Positions 46,207 through 58,470 of a stretch of DNA of 64,000 nucleotides are shown here, piece by piece (the stretch's first letter is position 1; each line of letters opens with the position of its first letter). Below the pieces are notes generated by a model. It searched no databases. It was not told where the DNA came from and worked only from the letters and a program-made list of their open reading frames with translations. The stretch comes from Cladocopium goreaui (taxonomy: Eukaryota; Sar; Dinophyceae; Suessiales; Symbiodiniaceae): assembly GCA_947184155.2 (NCBI GenBank), contig CAMXCT020002001.1, positions 1,341,501 to 1,405,500 of the forward strand. The letters run 5' to 3'. Both the position numbers and the translations under genes were made by a program.

Positions 46207-46492
46207 CTGCGCTGATGAGACACTGCCTAATATGGCAATGGTTGCATGAAGTCTTTGCTCCTGGCTACTCCCTATGGGATCAGTTGGCCAAGCTTTGTCA
46301 AAAACACAACAACAAAGTTGGACTGTGGCGTCTCGCATGATGAAAAAAGGCTGTCGAATCATCACCTCAGATCGATCCAAAAATGACTTGCAGGGCATGA
46401 GCCAAATGGGCAACGATCCCGACGCCCAGGACCAATCAGCGACGGGAATCGGCACATGGCTGGGGAATCATGGTATCATTTCACATTTGTAA
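46207..46492. other. exon-like flank of the 44-bp satellite, frame undecided
   Basis: Both strands are open with mixed composition: + SKTQQQSWTVASRMMKKGCR, and - PCKSFLDRSEVMIRQPFFIM running on into the satellite. It may be the original neighbour from which the satellite expanded. No family recognised, no decisive splice sites. Confidence 0.25.
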
Positions 46493-47129
46493 GTCACTGA
46501 ATCTAATAGACATGTATATGATCTGGTTATATTTGGTGGGTTCCAATGTTTCCCCTGCTATATTGGGATGCCAATCGCGAATGAGTTACATTATTTGCGG
46601 GGGGTTGCAACCAGCAACCAGAGATGCACATGATGGCCGAAGGGACAAGATACTTAGCAACATCAAGATACTTAGCAAAATCTCCAATTCTTCCATTGTT
46701 TTGGGGACTGGTTTTCCATGTATGATGAATTTCATTGCCTACAAACATGATCAAGAACGAAGAATTGGATGTCCATCTTCCCAGGACTGAAAAGGAAACA
46801 TCACACGAAAACAGCATATTTTGCGGACTGAAACAAATCATAACAAATCATACTTTCCTTGACATGTTTCGCTTCAATCCAATGATCGTTGAAACCCTGC
46901 TTGTTGATTCAATAAGCCATGTGAAATCGCCATCTTCGGTGAAGTCCCCAAAGGATCAGAACTTATTGGGGGATATTACTGTAATTATCGCCCCAAAGTT
47001 GCTGATACTTACAGAATTATAACTGTTATTATCATTATTATATCTTACGATTGGTTAATGGATTATATCTTACGACTTGTGATTGGTTAATGGAGTCACT
47101 TTTCCTTTCAACCACTCTATCTTTTCCAG

Positions 47130-47197
47130 GAATTGGACGACCGAGAAGAGGAGGCCGCTGAGAATGACATGGAGGAGAAATCCGAACATCTCACGTG
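47130..47197 (+). CDS. second exon set: acidic helical exon
   Basis: The acceptor is CTTTTCCAG and the donor GTGCGG at 47198, phase 2. It reads ELDDREEEAAENDMEEKSEH and then LT, a highly acidic probable helix or coiled coil. Strong codon bias. The start phase does not match the 44,836 exon, so at least one exon between them is missing. Confidence 0.5.
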
Positions 47198-48015
47198 GTG
47201 CGGCCCAGGATGACATGGGCACTGCCGAAATCTGATGCTATAGTTTTTTTTTTGGGGGGGGCCACTCCAAATGATTTTGGGGGGACAAATGATGACATGG
47301 GCAACACCCAAAGAAGATGGACAAATCGATTCCTACGAACATAGTGAGAATCTGAACCGTTTCGTTTTTTTTTTGGGCGTGGCTGCCTAAAATTGAGACA
47401 CTTGATTCAAATCTTAAATATTTGAGTCTAGTCTTGACAATCAAAAATGGTCCAAAAATGTCAAGATCAACAAGTTCCAGGCTGTTTTGAAGGCCTATGG
47501 CAGCTATGGTTTCGGAGTTTCGGCTGTTCCCTGGGATTATCCCTCCGAGGCACATGACCTGTGGGATCTCTTCGGGTGATGGAGGGAGTCAGGTCACCTG
47601 TGGCGTGCCCATGTGCGCCGTGCCGTGGGCCCATGTGGGCAACGGAGCTGATGGGACTCGTGGATCTGGTGGCTGATTTTGGGGATGTCTATCTTTAAGA
47701 ACTTTTAGCATCAAAGATCATCACAGTATTTTTCATCCTGGAAAAGATGGAAAGGATAGACATCCCCAAGTCATTGAGTTAGTATATAGATGTATATAGT
47801 TTTTTTTGTTCAAAAAACACTTTTCTCTATCATTTTGGGGATTACTTGTTTGTTGAGGGCAATGACACATGGAAGCGCTCAAAGAATTGGCAGATTCAGT
47901 CACACATATGGAGATTTGAAGCGGAAACATTGCATACATGAAATGTATGCTGTTTTGTGATGCATATACATATGCAATATTAGATTACACTCACCAAATC
48001 CTACTTCCAGCCCAG

Positions 48016-48046
48016 CAAGTTTGGAGGTACCGCGACAAAGCCACTG
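48016..48046 (+). CDS. second exon set: candidate 31-bp exon
   Basis: The acceptor is CAGCCCAG and the donor GTGCTC at 48047. It completes TG to Cys and reads KFGGTATKPL, phase 0 at the end. Other frames across 48,000-48,150 are also open (VWRYRDKATGAPYIM), so the boundaries are a guess. Confidence 0.27.
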
Positions 48047-48834
48047 GTGCTCCATATATCATGTCGGCGGCCCCTACGCGATGCCGCGGTCACCATGCCG
48101 TTTTAACAATGGACAGGCCGATGTCCAGAAAAACGTGGTATTCTAATCCAGTTTAGGATATACAGATACAGTAGTTGGGATATATGATAGGATATAGTTG
48201 GGATATAGTTGGGATATATAGTTGGGATCTTTACAATAGGATATAGTTGGGATATATAACCAACTTGATAGGATATTTGGATGTGTTTGGGGTTTGCCTG
48301 AAAAAGGGCGACTTGATCCCTTAATTATGGCAATATTACATGGGGAAATGATACAAAAACAGGATGGAATGGGATGCTGGTTGATCTTGATCTAAAGGCT
48401 AGAGCTGGTAGTACTGAGGTCCAATCTGGAAGTCAGGGATGAGTTTTGACTGGAAGGATCCATGGATATGGATACAACGGATATGGATTCCTTGAAATCA
48501 ACTTAGTTTGGGGGGCTGAACATCGAGTGATATCAAGCGGTTGATGGTTTTTGATAAAGTCTATGTTGGTTGATGGGCTATGGAGCTGTGACTCTGTCAC
48601 TTGACCTTGATCGCTCTTCAATTTTGATCCGTATGGGTCAGATCCCTCAAAAAATGATACATGATACATGCATATTTCCCCATGTTCCTTACTTACACAC
48701 GTATATCTACTGGATCAAATCTTCACTTTACTTGGCCAAGTCCTCATTTCAATAGCTCAAATTCCCTGTTAAACTTGCTCAATTCCTATTTTTCCCCACC
48801 TGCCAGGTGAGGGTTGTTAGATTTTATGTCAGTT

Positions 48835-48980
48835 GCCTCCTCCTCCTCCTTCTCCTCCTTCTCCTCCTCCTTCTCCTCCTCCTCCTCCTCCGCCTCCTCC
48901 TGCCTCGTCCTCCTCTCCTCCTCCTCCTCGTCCTCCTCGTCGTCCTCGTCGTCCTCGTCGTCCTCGTCGTCCTTGCTCAA
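48835..48980 (+). repeat. TCC/TCG microsatellite
   Basis: CTCCTCCTCCTTCTCC changing to CGTCCTCGTCG. It gives spurious Leu, Ser and Pro runs on + and Glu/Asp runs on -. Confidence 0.92.
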
Positions 48981-49000
48981 CTGCGACCCGCGATCCACAG

Positions 49001-49219
49001 TGTTCTCTGCCGGACCTCAACCACGACCATCCACGCCCAGTGTTCCCTGCCGGACCTCAACCACGACCATCCACGCCCAATGTTCCCTGCCGGACCTCAA
49101 CCACGACCATCCTCGCCCAGTGTTCCCTGCCGGACCTCAACCACGACCATCCACGCCCAGTGTTCCCTGCCGGACCTCAACCGCGAGTATCCACGCCAAG
49201 TGTTCCCTGCCGGACCTCA
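49001..49219 (+). repeat. 40-bp tandem repeat, about 5.5 copies
   Basis: The unit is TGTTCCCTGCCGGACCTCAA then CCACGACCATCCACGCCCAG. Copies differ at one or a few bases. All three + frames are open because 40 is not a multiple of three, so coding cannot be inferred. Confidence 0.92.
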
Positions 49220-49231
49220 TGTAGGAAGATA

Positions 49232-49318
49232 TGGGACAAAGAATGTGCAGAAGAAAGTTAGAAAGAATGTCAGAAAGAATGTCAGAAGATATGCCAGAAG
49301 ATATGCCAGAAGATACTC
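49232..49318 (+). repeat. 12-bp satellite, left block
   Basis: GAATGTCAGAAA and GATATGCCAGAA units, the same family as the larger block at 55,362. Confidence 0.85.
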
Positions 49319-49565
49319 TCGTGAAATTTAACCTGGGCCAAAAAAAAAAAAATTATCCCGCTACGTTAGCGTTCGGGATTTCCCGTTGAACAGCGCTAAC
49401 ATAGCAGCTGAAATCTTGCATGTTCATGGGGTGATTTTGATACTAACCTGACACCTGCCGCGCCTCCATCAGCACAAATTCCCAAAAGTGTCAAGTTAGT
49501 GTTCGTGCTGTATTTGGGAACATGGCGAATACTCCAAAGCTGGAACCACCAAATGGAAGGTGCCA

Positions 49566-52500
49566 TGTTTGACTGGCACAACTGTTTTTGCATATCTTCC
49601 TGGGGCTCACTCTTACTGGACCCAAAAAAGCTTCAAAACGAACTTTTACATAATAGATTGAATAAGGAAAAAACTCCTGGTCGATGTTGCCAATCTGGCT
49701 CCTTGCTGCCATGATGATTATGATGTACTATTGGAGGTTTTGGGAACCCTGGGCGAATGCTATGTTAGCAATCCTGTTGCCAAAACTCTGGTTTGGGTTG
49801 AAAATCATGACTGGCACAGCTGTTTTTGCATGTCTTCCTGGGGCTCACCCTTACTGGACCCAAAAAAGCTTCAAAACGAACAGTTTTACATAATAGATTG
49901 AATAAGGAAAAAACTCCTGGTCGATGTTGCCAATCTGGCTCCTTACTGCCATGATGATTATGATGTACTATTGGCGGTTTTGGGAAACCTGGGCAAATGC
50001 TATGTTAGCAATCCTGTTGCCAAAACTTTGGTTTGGATTTAAAATCATGACTGGCACAACTGTTTTTGCATGTCTTCCTGGGGCTCACCCTTACTGGACC
50101 CAAAAAAGCTTCAAAACGAACAGTTTTACATAATAGATTGAATAAGGAAACAGCCCCTGGTCGATGTTGCCAATCTGGCTCCTTGCTGCCATGATGATTA
50201 TGATGTACTATTGGAGGTTTTGGGAACCCTGGGCAAATGCTATATTAGCAATCCTGTTGCCAAACCTCTGGTTTGGATTGAAAATCATGACTGGCACAAC
50301 TGTTTTTGCATGTCTTCCTGGGGCTCACCCTTACTGGACCCAAAAAAGCTTCAAAACGAACAGTTTTACATAATAGATTGAACAAGGAAAAAACTCCTGG
50401 TCGATATTGCCAATCTGGCTCTTGCTGCCATGATGATTATGATGTACTATTGGAGGTTTTGGGAACCCTGGGCAAATGCTATGTTAGCAATCCTGTTGCC
50501 AAAACTCTGGTTTGGATTGAAAATCATGACTGGCACAAGTGTTTTTGCATGTCTTCCTGGGGCTCACCCTTATTGGACCCCAAAAAAGCTTCAAAACGAA
50601 CAGTTTTACATAATAGATTGAATAAGGAAAAAACTCCTGGTCGATGTTGCCAATCTGGCTCCTTGCTGCCATGATGATTATGATGTACCATTGGAGGTTT
50701 TGGGAACCCTGGGCAAATGCTATGTTAGCAATCCTGTTGCCAAAACTCTGGTTTGGATTGAAATTCATGACTGGCACAACTGTTTTTGCATGTCTTCCTG
50801 GGGCTCACCCTTACTGGACCCAAAAAAGCTTCAAAACGCACAGTTTTACATAATAGATTGAATAAGGAAAAAACTCCTGGTCGATGTTGCCAATCTGGCT
50901 CCTTGCTGCCATGATGATTATGATGTACTATTGGAAGTTTTGGGGACCCTGGGCAAATGCTATGTGAGCAATCCTGTTGCCAAAACTCTGGTTTGGATTG
51001 AAAATCATGACTGGCACAACTGTTTTTGCATGTCTTCCTGGGGCCCACCCTTACTGGACCCAAAAAAGCTTCAAAACGAACAGTTTTTCATAATAGATTG
51101 AATAAGGAAAAAACTCGTGGTCGATGTTGCCAATCTGGCTCCTTGCTGCCATGATGATTATGATGTACTATTGGAGGTTTTGGGAACCCTGGGCAAATGC
51201 TATGTTAGCAATCCTGTTGCCAACACTCTGGTTTGGATTGAAAATCATGACTGGCACAACTGTTTTTGCATGTCTTCCTGGGGCTCACCCTTACTGGACC
51301 CAAAAAAGCTTCAAAACGAACAGTTTTACATAATAGATTGAATAAGGAAAAAAATCCTGGTCGATGTTGCCAATCTGGCTACTTGCTGCCATGATGGTTA
51401 TGATGTACTATTGGAGGTTTTGGGAACCCTGGGCAAATGCTATGTTAGCAATCCTGTTGCCAAAATTCTGGTTTGGATTGAAAATCATGACTGGCACAAC
51501 TGTTTTTGCATGTCTTCCTGGGGCACACCCTTACTGGACCCAAAAAAGCTTCAAAACAACAGTTTTACACAATAGATTGAATAAGGAAAAACTCCTGGTC
51601 GATGTTGCCAATCTGGCTCCTTGCTGCCATGATGATTATGATGTACTATTGGAGGTTTTGGGAACCCTGGGCAAATGCTATGTTAGCAATCCTGTTGCCA
51701 AAACTCTGGTTTGGCTGGTTTGGATTGAAAATCATGACTGGCACAGCTGTTTTTGCATGTCTTCCTGGGGCTCACCCTTACTGGACCCAAAAAAGCTTCA
51801 AAACGAACAGTTTTACATAATAGATTGAATAAGGAAAAAACTCCTGGTCGATGTTGCCAGTCTGGCTCCTTGCTGCCATGATGAATATGATGTACTATTG
51901 GAGGTTTTGGGAACCCTGGGCAAATGCTATGTTAGCAATCCTGTTGCCAAAACTCTGGTTTGGATTGAAAATCATGACTGGCACATCTGTTTTTGCATGT
52001 CTTCCTGGGGCTCGCCCTTATTGGACCCAAAACAGCTTCAAAACGAAGCGTTTTACATAATAGATTGAATAAGGAAAAACTCCTGGTCGATGTTGCCAAT
52101 CTGGCTCTTGCTGCCATGATGATTATGATGTACTATTGGAGGTTTTGGGAACCCTGGGCAAATGCTATGTTAGCAATCCTGTTGCCAAAACTCTGGTTTG
52201 GATTGAAAATCATGACTGGCACAACTGTTTTTGCATGTCTTCCTGGGGCTCACCCTTACTGGACCCAAAAAAGCTTCAAAACGAACAGTTTTACATAATA
52301 GATTGAATAAGGAAAAAACTCCTGGTCGATGTTGCCAATCTGGCTCCTTGCTGCCATGATGATTATGATGTACTATTGGAGGTTTTGGGAACCCTGGGCA
52401 AATGCTATGTTAGCAATCCTGTTGCCAAAACTCTGGTTTGGATTGAAAATCATGACTGGCACAACTGTTTTTGCATGTCTTCCTGGGGCTCACCCTTACT

Positions 52501-54953
52501 GGACCCAAAAAAGCTTCAAAACAACAGTTTTACATAATAGATTGAATAAGGAAAAAACTCCTGGTCGATGTTGCCAATCTGGCTACTTGCTGCCATGATG
52601 ATTATGATGTACTATTGGAGGTTTTGGGAACCCTGGGCAAATGCTATGTTAGCAATCCTGTTGCCAAAACTCTGGTTTGGATTGAAAATCATGACTGGCA
52701 CAACTGTTTTTGCATGTCTTCCTGGGGCTCACCCTTACTGGACCCAAAAAAGCTTCAAAACAACAGTTTTACATAATAGATTGAATAAGGAAAAAACTCC
52801 TGGTCGATGTTGCCAATCTGGCTCCTTGCTGCCATGATGATTATGATGTACTATTGGAGGTTTTGGGAAACCCTGGGCAAATGCTATGTTAGCAATCCTG
52901 TTGCCAAAACTCTGGTTTGGATTGACAATCATGACTGGCACAACTGTCTTTGCATGTCTTCCTGGGGCTCACCCTTACTGGACCCAAAAAAGCTTCAAAA
53001 CGAACAGTTTTACATAATAGATTGAATAAGGAAAAAACTCCTGGTCGATGTTGCCAATCTGGCTCCTTGCTGCCATGATGATTATGATGTACTATTGGAG
53101 GTTTTGGGAACCCTGGGCAAATGCTATGTTAGCAATCCTGTTGCCAAAACTCTGGTTTGGATTGAAAATCATGACTGGCACAACTGTTTTTGCATGTCTT
53201 CCTGGGGCTCACCCTTACTGGACCCAAAAAAGCTTCAAAACGAACAGTTTTGCATAATAGATTGAATAAGGGAAAAAACTCCCGGTCGATGTTGCCAATC
53301 TGGCTCCTGGCTGCCATGATGATTATGATGTACTATTGGAGGTTGTGGGAACCCTGGGCAAATGCTATGTTAGCAATCCTGTTGCCAAAACTCTGGTTTG
53401 GATTGAACATCATGAACTGGACCCAAAAAAGCTTGAAAACGAACAGTTTTACATAATAAATTGAATAAGGAAAAAACTCCTGGTCGATGTTGCCAGTCTG
53501 GCTCCTTGCTGCCATGATGATTATGATGTACTATTGGAGGTTTTGGGAACCCTGGGCAAATGCTATGTTAGCAATCCTGTTGCCAAAACTCTGGTTTGGA
53601 TTGAAAATCATGACTGGCACAACTGTTTTTGCATGTCTTCCTGGGGCTCACCCTCACTGGACCCAAAAAAGCTTCAAAACGAACAGTTTTACATAATAGA
53701 TTGAATAAGGAAAAAACTCCTGGTCGATGTTGCCAATCTGGCTCCTTGCTGCCATGATGATTATGATGTACTATTGGAGGTTTTGGGAACCCTGGGCAAA
53801 TGCTATGTTAGCAATCCTGTTGCCAAAACTCTGGTTTGGATTGAAAATCATGACTGGCACAACTGTTTTTGCATGTCTTCCTGGGGCTCACCCTTACTGG
53901 ACCCCAAAAAAGCTTCAAAACGAACAGTTTTACATAATAGATTGAATAAGGAAAAAACTCGTGGTCGATGTTGCCAATCTGGCTCCTTGCTGCCATGATG
54001 ATTATGATGTACTATTGGAGGTTTTGGGAACCCTGGGCAAATGCTATGTTAGCAATCCTGTTGCCAAAATTCTGGTTTGGATTGAAAATCATGACTGGCA
54101 CAACTGTTTTTGCATGTCTTCCTGGGGCTCACCCTTACTGGACCCAAAAAAGCTTCAAAACGAACAGTTTTACATAATAGATTGAATAAGGAAAAAACTC
54201 CTGGTCGATGTTGCCAATCTGGCTCCTTGCTGCCATGATGATTATGATGTACTATTGGAGGTTTTGGGAACCCTGGGCAAATGCTATGTTAGCAATCCTG
54301 TTGCCAAAACTCTGGTTTGGATTGAAAATCATGACTGGCACAAGTGTTTTTGCATGTCTTCCTGGGGCTCACCCTTATTGGACCCCAAAAAAGCTTCAAA
54401 ACGAACAGTTTTACATAATAGATTGAATAAGGAAAAAACTCCTGGTCGATGTTGCCAATCTGGCTCCTTGCTGCCATGATGATTATGATGTACTATTGGA
54501 GGTTTTGGGAACCCTGGGCAAATGCTATGTTAGCAATCCTGTTGCCAAAACTCTGGTTTGGATTGAAAATCATGACTGGCACAACTGTTTTTGCATGTCT
54601 TCCTGGGGCTCACCCTTACTGGACCCAAAAAAGCTTCAAAACGAACAGTTTTACATAATAGATTGAATAAGGAAAAAACTCCTGGTCGATGTTGCCAATC
54701 TGGCTCCTTGCTGCCATGATGATTATGATGTACTATTGGAGGTTTTGGGAACCCTGGGCAAATGCTATGTTAGCAATCCTGTTGCCAAAACTCTGGTTTG
54801 GATTGAAAATCATGACTGGCACAACTGTTTTTGCATGTCTTCCTGGGGCTCACCCTTACTGGACCCAAAAAAGCTTCAAAACGAACAGTTTTACATAATA
54901 GATTGAATAAGGAAAAAACTCCTGGTCGATGTTGCCAATCTGGCTCCTTGCTG
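49566..54953 (+). repeat. 240-bp satellite, about 22 full units plus a partial first unit
   Basis: Units start at TCGATGTTGCCAATCTGGCT about every 240 bases from 49,680 to 54,926. Most differ by only a few bases. One unit (51,599) has a 9-bp duplication and one (53,287) a deletion of about 43 bp. Being 80 codons long, it keeps frame: one frame reads LEVLGTLGKCYVSNPVAKTL, then WIENHDWHNCFCMSSWG, to a stop in each unit; another begins MLPIWLLAAMM. Rare variants are shared by distant units (AAGTG at 50,400 and 54,205; CTCGTGG at 51,120 and 53,965), a mark of block exchange. Confidence 0.95.
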
Positions 54954-55036
54954 CTTACTGCTCCTTGCTGCTCCTTGCTGCTGCTTGCTGCTGCTTACCT
55001 GCTGCTTACCTGCTGCTGCTCACCTGCTGCTCACCC
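54948..55036 (+). repeat. CTGCTTACCTGCTG short repeat at the array edge
   Basis: The last 240-bp unit breaks at CTCCTTGCTGC, which then expands as CTGCTTACTG/CTGCTCACC units. Confidence 0.8.
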
Positions 55037-55204
55037 CGACTCGTTGCATTGGGATCACCACCCCGGGGAGATACACAGGGGAAACAAAAAACTAGCATAG
55101 CATTTCTGCCTTCCAGGATTCTAGCTAGGTCAGTCTCTTTCAGGTGCCAGGTTAGCACCCATCGCAGGTTTTTGATCTCCATTTCCTGGGGAATGCACAA
55201 ATTA

Positions 55205-55345
55205 TTCCCACAACGGCGCCGGATGCTATGTTAATGAGTTGGTGCCCAACGGGCCCAAAATCTACCTATCTCCTTTTCCCCAGGCCGCACAACGGTACCG
55301 GATGCTATGTTAATGAGCCGGTGCCAGAGCTGATCTATGCTATGT
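55205..55345 (+). repeat. direct repeat around GGATGCTATGTTAATGAG
   Basis: ACAACGG.(G/A)CCGGATGCTATG then TTAATGAG occurs twice, about 77 bases apart. A GC-rich inverted motif (GGTGCCCAACGGGCCC) lies between. Confidence 0.7.
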
Positions 55346-55361
55346 TAAATTTCGTGGGTGT

Positions 55362-55758
55362 ATGCCAGATAGAATGCCAGATAATATGCCAGAAGATATG
55401 CCAGATAGAATGCCAGATAGAATGCCAGAAGATTTGCCAGATAGAATGCCAGAAAATATGCCAGAAGATATGCCAGATAGATATGTCAGAAGATATGCCA
55501 GAAGATATGCCAGAAGATATGCCAGAAGATATGTCAGAAGATATGCCAGAAGATAGATATGCCAGATAGAATGCCAGAAGATATGTCAGATAGATGCCAG
55601 AAGATATGCCAGATAGAATGCCAGATAGAATGCCAGAAGATTTGCCAGATAGAATGCCAGAAGATATGCCAGATCATATGCCAGAAGATATGCCAGATAG
55701 AATGTCAAATAGAATGTCAGAAGATATGTCAGATAGAATGCCAGAAGATTTGCCAGTA
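55362..55758 (+). repeat. 12-bp satellite, right block, about 33 units
   Basis: The units are ATGCCAGAAGAT, ATGCCAGATAGA and ATGTCAGAAGAT. The period of 12 keeps frame, giving MPED/MPDR strings. The same family lies left of the 240-bp array, so the array is bracketed by it. Confidence 0.9.
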
Positions 55759-56183
55759 AGAAAATGTATAAATGTCATGGTGGGGATCACACGAAGTAAA
55801 GTAATTTTGATTGGTTATATAAATCATGTTACATTCCAGATGTTTAGTTGGTGAAACTCCATTCTTTCAAAAAGGGTCCCACTTATAAGTTGGGTGAAAT
55901 TCCATGTGTCATAATCCCATCTATGGAAAAAAAAGTCCCCACGGTTATCCATATCTTAGCTGTCGCTGTCAACTACATCTTGTGTAAATCATATCTGAAA
56001 ATCTCATTGTTGACGTTGATTAAATTCTACTTTCTGCTTCTGAAATCATTAAAATTGCTTAGACATCACAGCAATTTTGCTGAAATCACGATTTTCGCTG
56101 GGTAAATTGCTACTTAACTTGGGCAAATCACTATCTTTCCTGGATAAATCACTAGTTTTGCTGGTGATTTCTCCACCACTTAG

Positions 56184-56301
56184 GCCTCTCTACACCGAGC
56201 CCACGCGTCCGGCCAAAGCTGCCGGAACTGGGACGACTGGGACGACTAGCCTGGAAACTCAGTCGTTCGCCAGGATTTTTGAGTTTGACTGGGATTTCGG
56301 G
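56184..56301 (+). CDS. second exon set: Thr/Gly-rich exon
   Basis: The acceptor is CACTTAG and the donor GTGATT at 56302. After one base it reads PLYTEPTRPAKAAG, a short TGTTGTT repeat, then SLETQSFARIFEFDWDFG. Clear GC3 bias against AT-rich flanks makes it one of the better exons of this region. No domain is recognised. Confidence 0.5.
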
Positions 56302-56473
56302 GTGATTCGATGATTTCATGGTGATTGAAATGATGATTTCATGGTATTTCATAGTGATTTAGTAGGATTTAATGGTGATTTAATGAGGATTTTATTACAT
56401 GATACAGACTTAATGGTGATTGAATGGGATTTTTTTAACCAAAAATGAGGATTTTCATGGGATTTACCATGTA

Positions 56474-56583
56474 GAATTCAGCACTTTGCTATGGAAAATT
56501 ACCGTAGCTAGGTAGATCATCGTTTTTGTAATCTATTTCTATGGGTTTAACGTTCCATAGTTATGTTAAATAACCAGAGGGTA
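56474..56583. mobile_element. family B MITE, left end worn
   Basis: Left CAGCACTTTGCTATGGAAAA, right ATGTTAAATAACCAGAGGGTA. Confidence 0.6.
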
Positions 56584-57534
56584 ATGAACAGAAACCCACG
56601 GAAACCAAGAAACGAACCGATCTGTTTTTTTTTCAGGAATTTTATTCAGGGTTCTGAGACATGTGGATTTATATACCGTAAAATCATAAATATGCCATAA
56701 ATAGCTTGGATGTAAAGTGTTTGTTTGCATCAAGAACGGTGATTCAAGAACAAGTTGTGATCTGACCAGCAAGAATTGTGACTTTTACGACAGAAAAGGA
56801 TATTTTCAATCATCCAGAATAAGGATTGAACTATAGCCAGTGGCCAGAAATGGATTATATGATCGTTGTACATATAGTGTTTAGGTATCCCCCAAAAAAG
56901 ATATGCAAGTGAATATGTTCAAAATAGTAGGGAATAACTTTTCTATCTTTATAGGAACCCCTACAAGCAGGGCACTTGTAACCAGTTGGTTGCATTTTTC
57001 ATCCACAGGTAACAGGGATACATCAACAGTAGCTTCAGAACTTAAACCTGTTTATGTGCCTTTCCAACACATAAAGGTTCTAAGATGTTATAAGTTATAT
57101 AAATGTATATATATACATACATAAATATTCGTCAAAGCAACATGTTCCTTTGGGTCAGGTGAAGCAACCGAAACACTTGTGGAATGTTTTGGGATGCCTT
57201 TCATTTTGGGCATCCCCCCCAAAAAAAGGAGAGATAGGGAGAGTGTTGCATGATGGGGCCACTAAGATATCATTAACTTGGTTTATGTTCAACCATCCAA
57301 CTGTAGATACATCCACTTCACCATAAAACGTGTCTTCTTAAGCAGCAAAACAAAATCCCATTGCGGTGGGTTTTCGTGTCAGTAGCTGGTCCCCGAGAAG
57401 TAGTAGCTGGATGCTTCCTACACTCACCTTCCGGTGTCATCAAACATGACGTGCTGGAAAATCCTGGAAAATGAGTTGAAACAAATCCCCCAGCGAATGA
57501 GACCTCCATGGCTAGGCCGGCCGGAAGTTCCCAG

Positions 57535-57614
57535 GTACGATGGTCTTCAGCAGTCCACAAGCAGAGGCCGAAGCTGCACGAGCGCAGATGGTTGAGGCCC
57601 ATGCCTGGGACATG
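57535..57614 (+). CDS. second exon set: Ala/Glu-rich exon, start of phase-consistent chain
   Basis: The acceptor is TTCCCAG and the donor GTGGGA at 57615, phase 0. After two bases it reads TMVFSSPQAEAEAARAQMVE, then AHAWDM. A 15-bp GATTTTCCATGG repeat starts just downstream. The preceding exon by phase is not identified. Confidence 0.5.
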
Positions 57615-57649
57615 GTGGGAAAATCCTGAGGATTCATGGTGGATTTTAC

Positions 57650-57780
57650 CATTGGGATTTTCCATGGGATTTTCCATGGGATTTTCCATTGGATTTTCCA
57701 TGGATCCATGGATTTTCCCATGGGATATGGAATTCATGGTGGATTTTCCCATTGGGATTTTCCATGGGATTTTCACTGGA
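57650..57780 (+). repeat. 15-bp GGGATTTTCCATTGG repeat
   Basis: GGGATTTTCCAT(G/T)GG units plus a duplicated GGTGGATTTT(A/C)CCATTGG. It resembles a distant relative of the 21-bp satellite by its TTTTCCATGG core. Confidence 0.75.
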
Positions 57781-57781
57781 G

Positions 57782-58470
57782 GCTAGAAAATCCGCCCACA
57801 CCGCTTTGGCGGTGAAGGCGTGCTTATTGGGGGGCAACAGCAACACTAAATGCTCAATGACATTTGTTAATATAGCAGTCGCTATATCAGCTTTAGCTGG
57901 GGGGGGGGCCAAAAACGGTTTCGCACCGAGACCAGACCCCAAAAACGGTTTCGCACCGAGACCAGAATACGGTGGTGTTTTCGACATTTTTCGAGGATTT
58001 TTGGGTGTCTGAGCGCAAGAGGGTATTGAAATGGAATTTTGGGTCATTTTGGTAGCTTTCCGGCAATGGAAAAACGGCCAAAAATGAAAAAAACATTGTA
58101 CATAGCAAGATTTTGCAGGGTTTTTGGATGCCAGAGCATTGAAAACACTGCAAAAACAAGTGTTTTGGACTGACGTTATAGCAAAAAACGTGTAAATTAC
58201 CGTATGCTTGACTGGAAACATTACAAAAACACTGTCAAAAGCAATGTTTTGGAAGGATTTACTGCCTTTATGGCAAAAAACGTGTAAATTACCGTCTGTT
58301 TGACTGGAAACATTGAAACACTGTCAAAAACAATGTTTTGGAAGGATTTCTTATTGAAACTTCTTAGCTTGAAGAGCCCCCACGGGGGAAAACCACCCTT
58401 AGCCCCTCTCACGGACCGAATTAAACCTGCGGTGTGGGCGGCCACCCCACGCGAAGCGGGGTGAATTAGT
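57782..58470. mobile_element. unclassified block with internal repeats and GC-rich hairpins
   Basis: A direct repeat AAAAACGGTTTCGCACCGAG is doubled at 57,911-57,965. A tandem of about 95 bp follows, with TGTTTTGGAAGGATTT and GCAAAAAACGTGTAAATTAC (58,160-58,345). The end is GC-rich and foldable: CCCCCACGGGGG, and CACCCC pairing with GGGGTG around ACGCGAAGC. Long open frames cross it on both strands but follow the repeats. It looks like a distinct repetitive element, type unknown. Confidence 0.5.

Noticed and set aside
48807-49331. ORFs of 136-174 codons with Leu, Ser or Pro runs
   Set aside because: They come from the TCC/TCG microsatellite and the 40-bp repeat; all + frames are open, with no splice or start support.
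49684-54950. Dozens of 60-150 codon ORFs
   Set aside because: They are repeats of the same 240-bp satellite unit; listed once as a repeat with the coding question raised as a finding.
55228-55854. ORFs with MPED/MPDR strings
   Set aside because: In-frame reading of the 12-bp satellite.
57646-58221. 191-codon minus-strand ORF
   Set aside because: It crosses the 15-bp repeat, the doubled CGGTTTCGCACCGAG and part of the 95-bp tandem; composition follows the repeats, and the + strand exon ending at 57,614 is better supported.
58360-58470. tRNA or small structured RNA gene
   Set aside because: GC-rich hairpins are present, but no cloverleaf, no A/B box pair and no known RNA signature could be made out; kept only as a finding.
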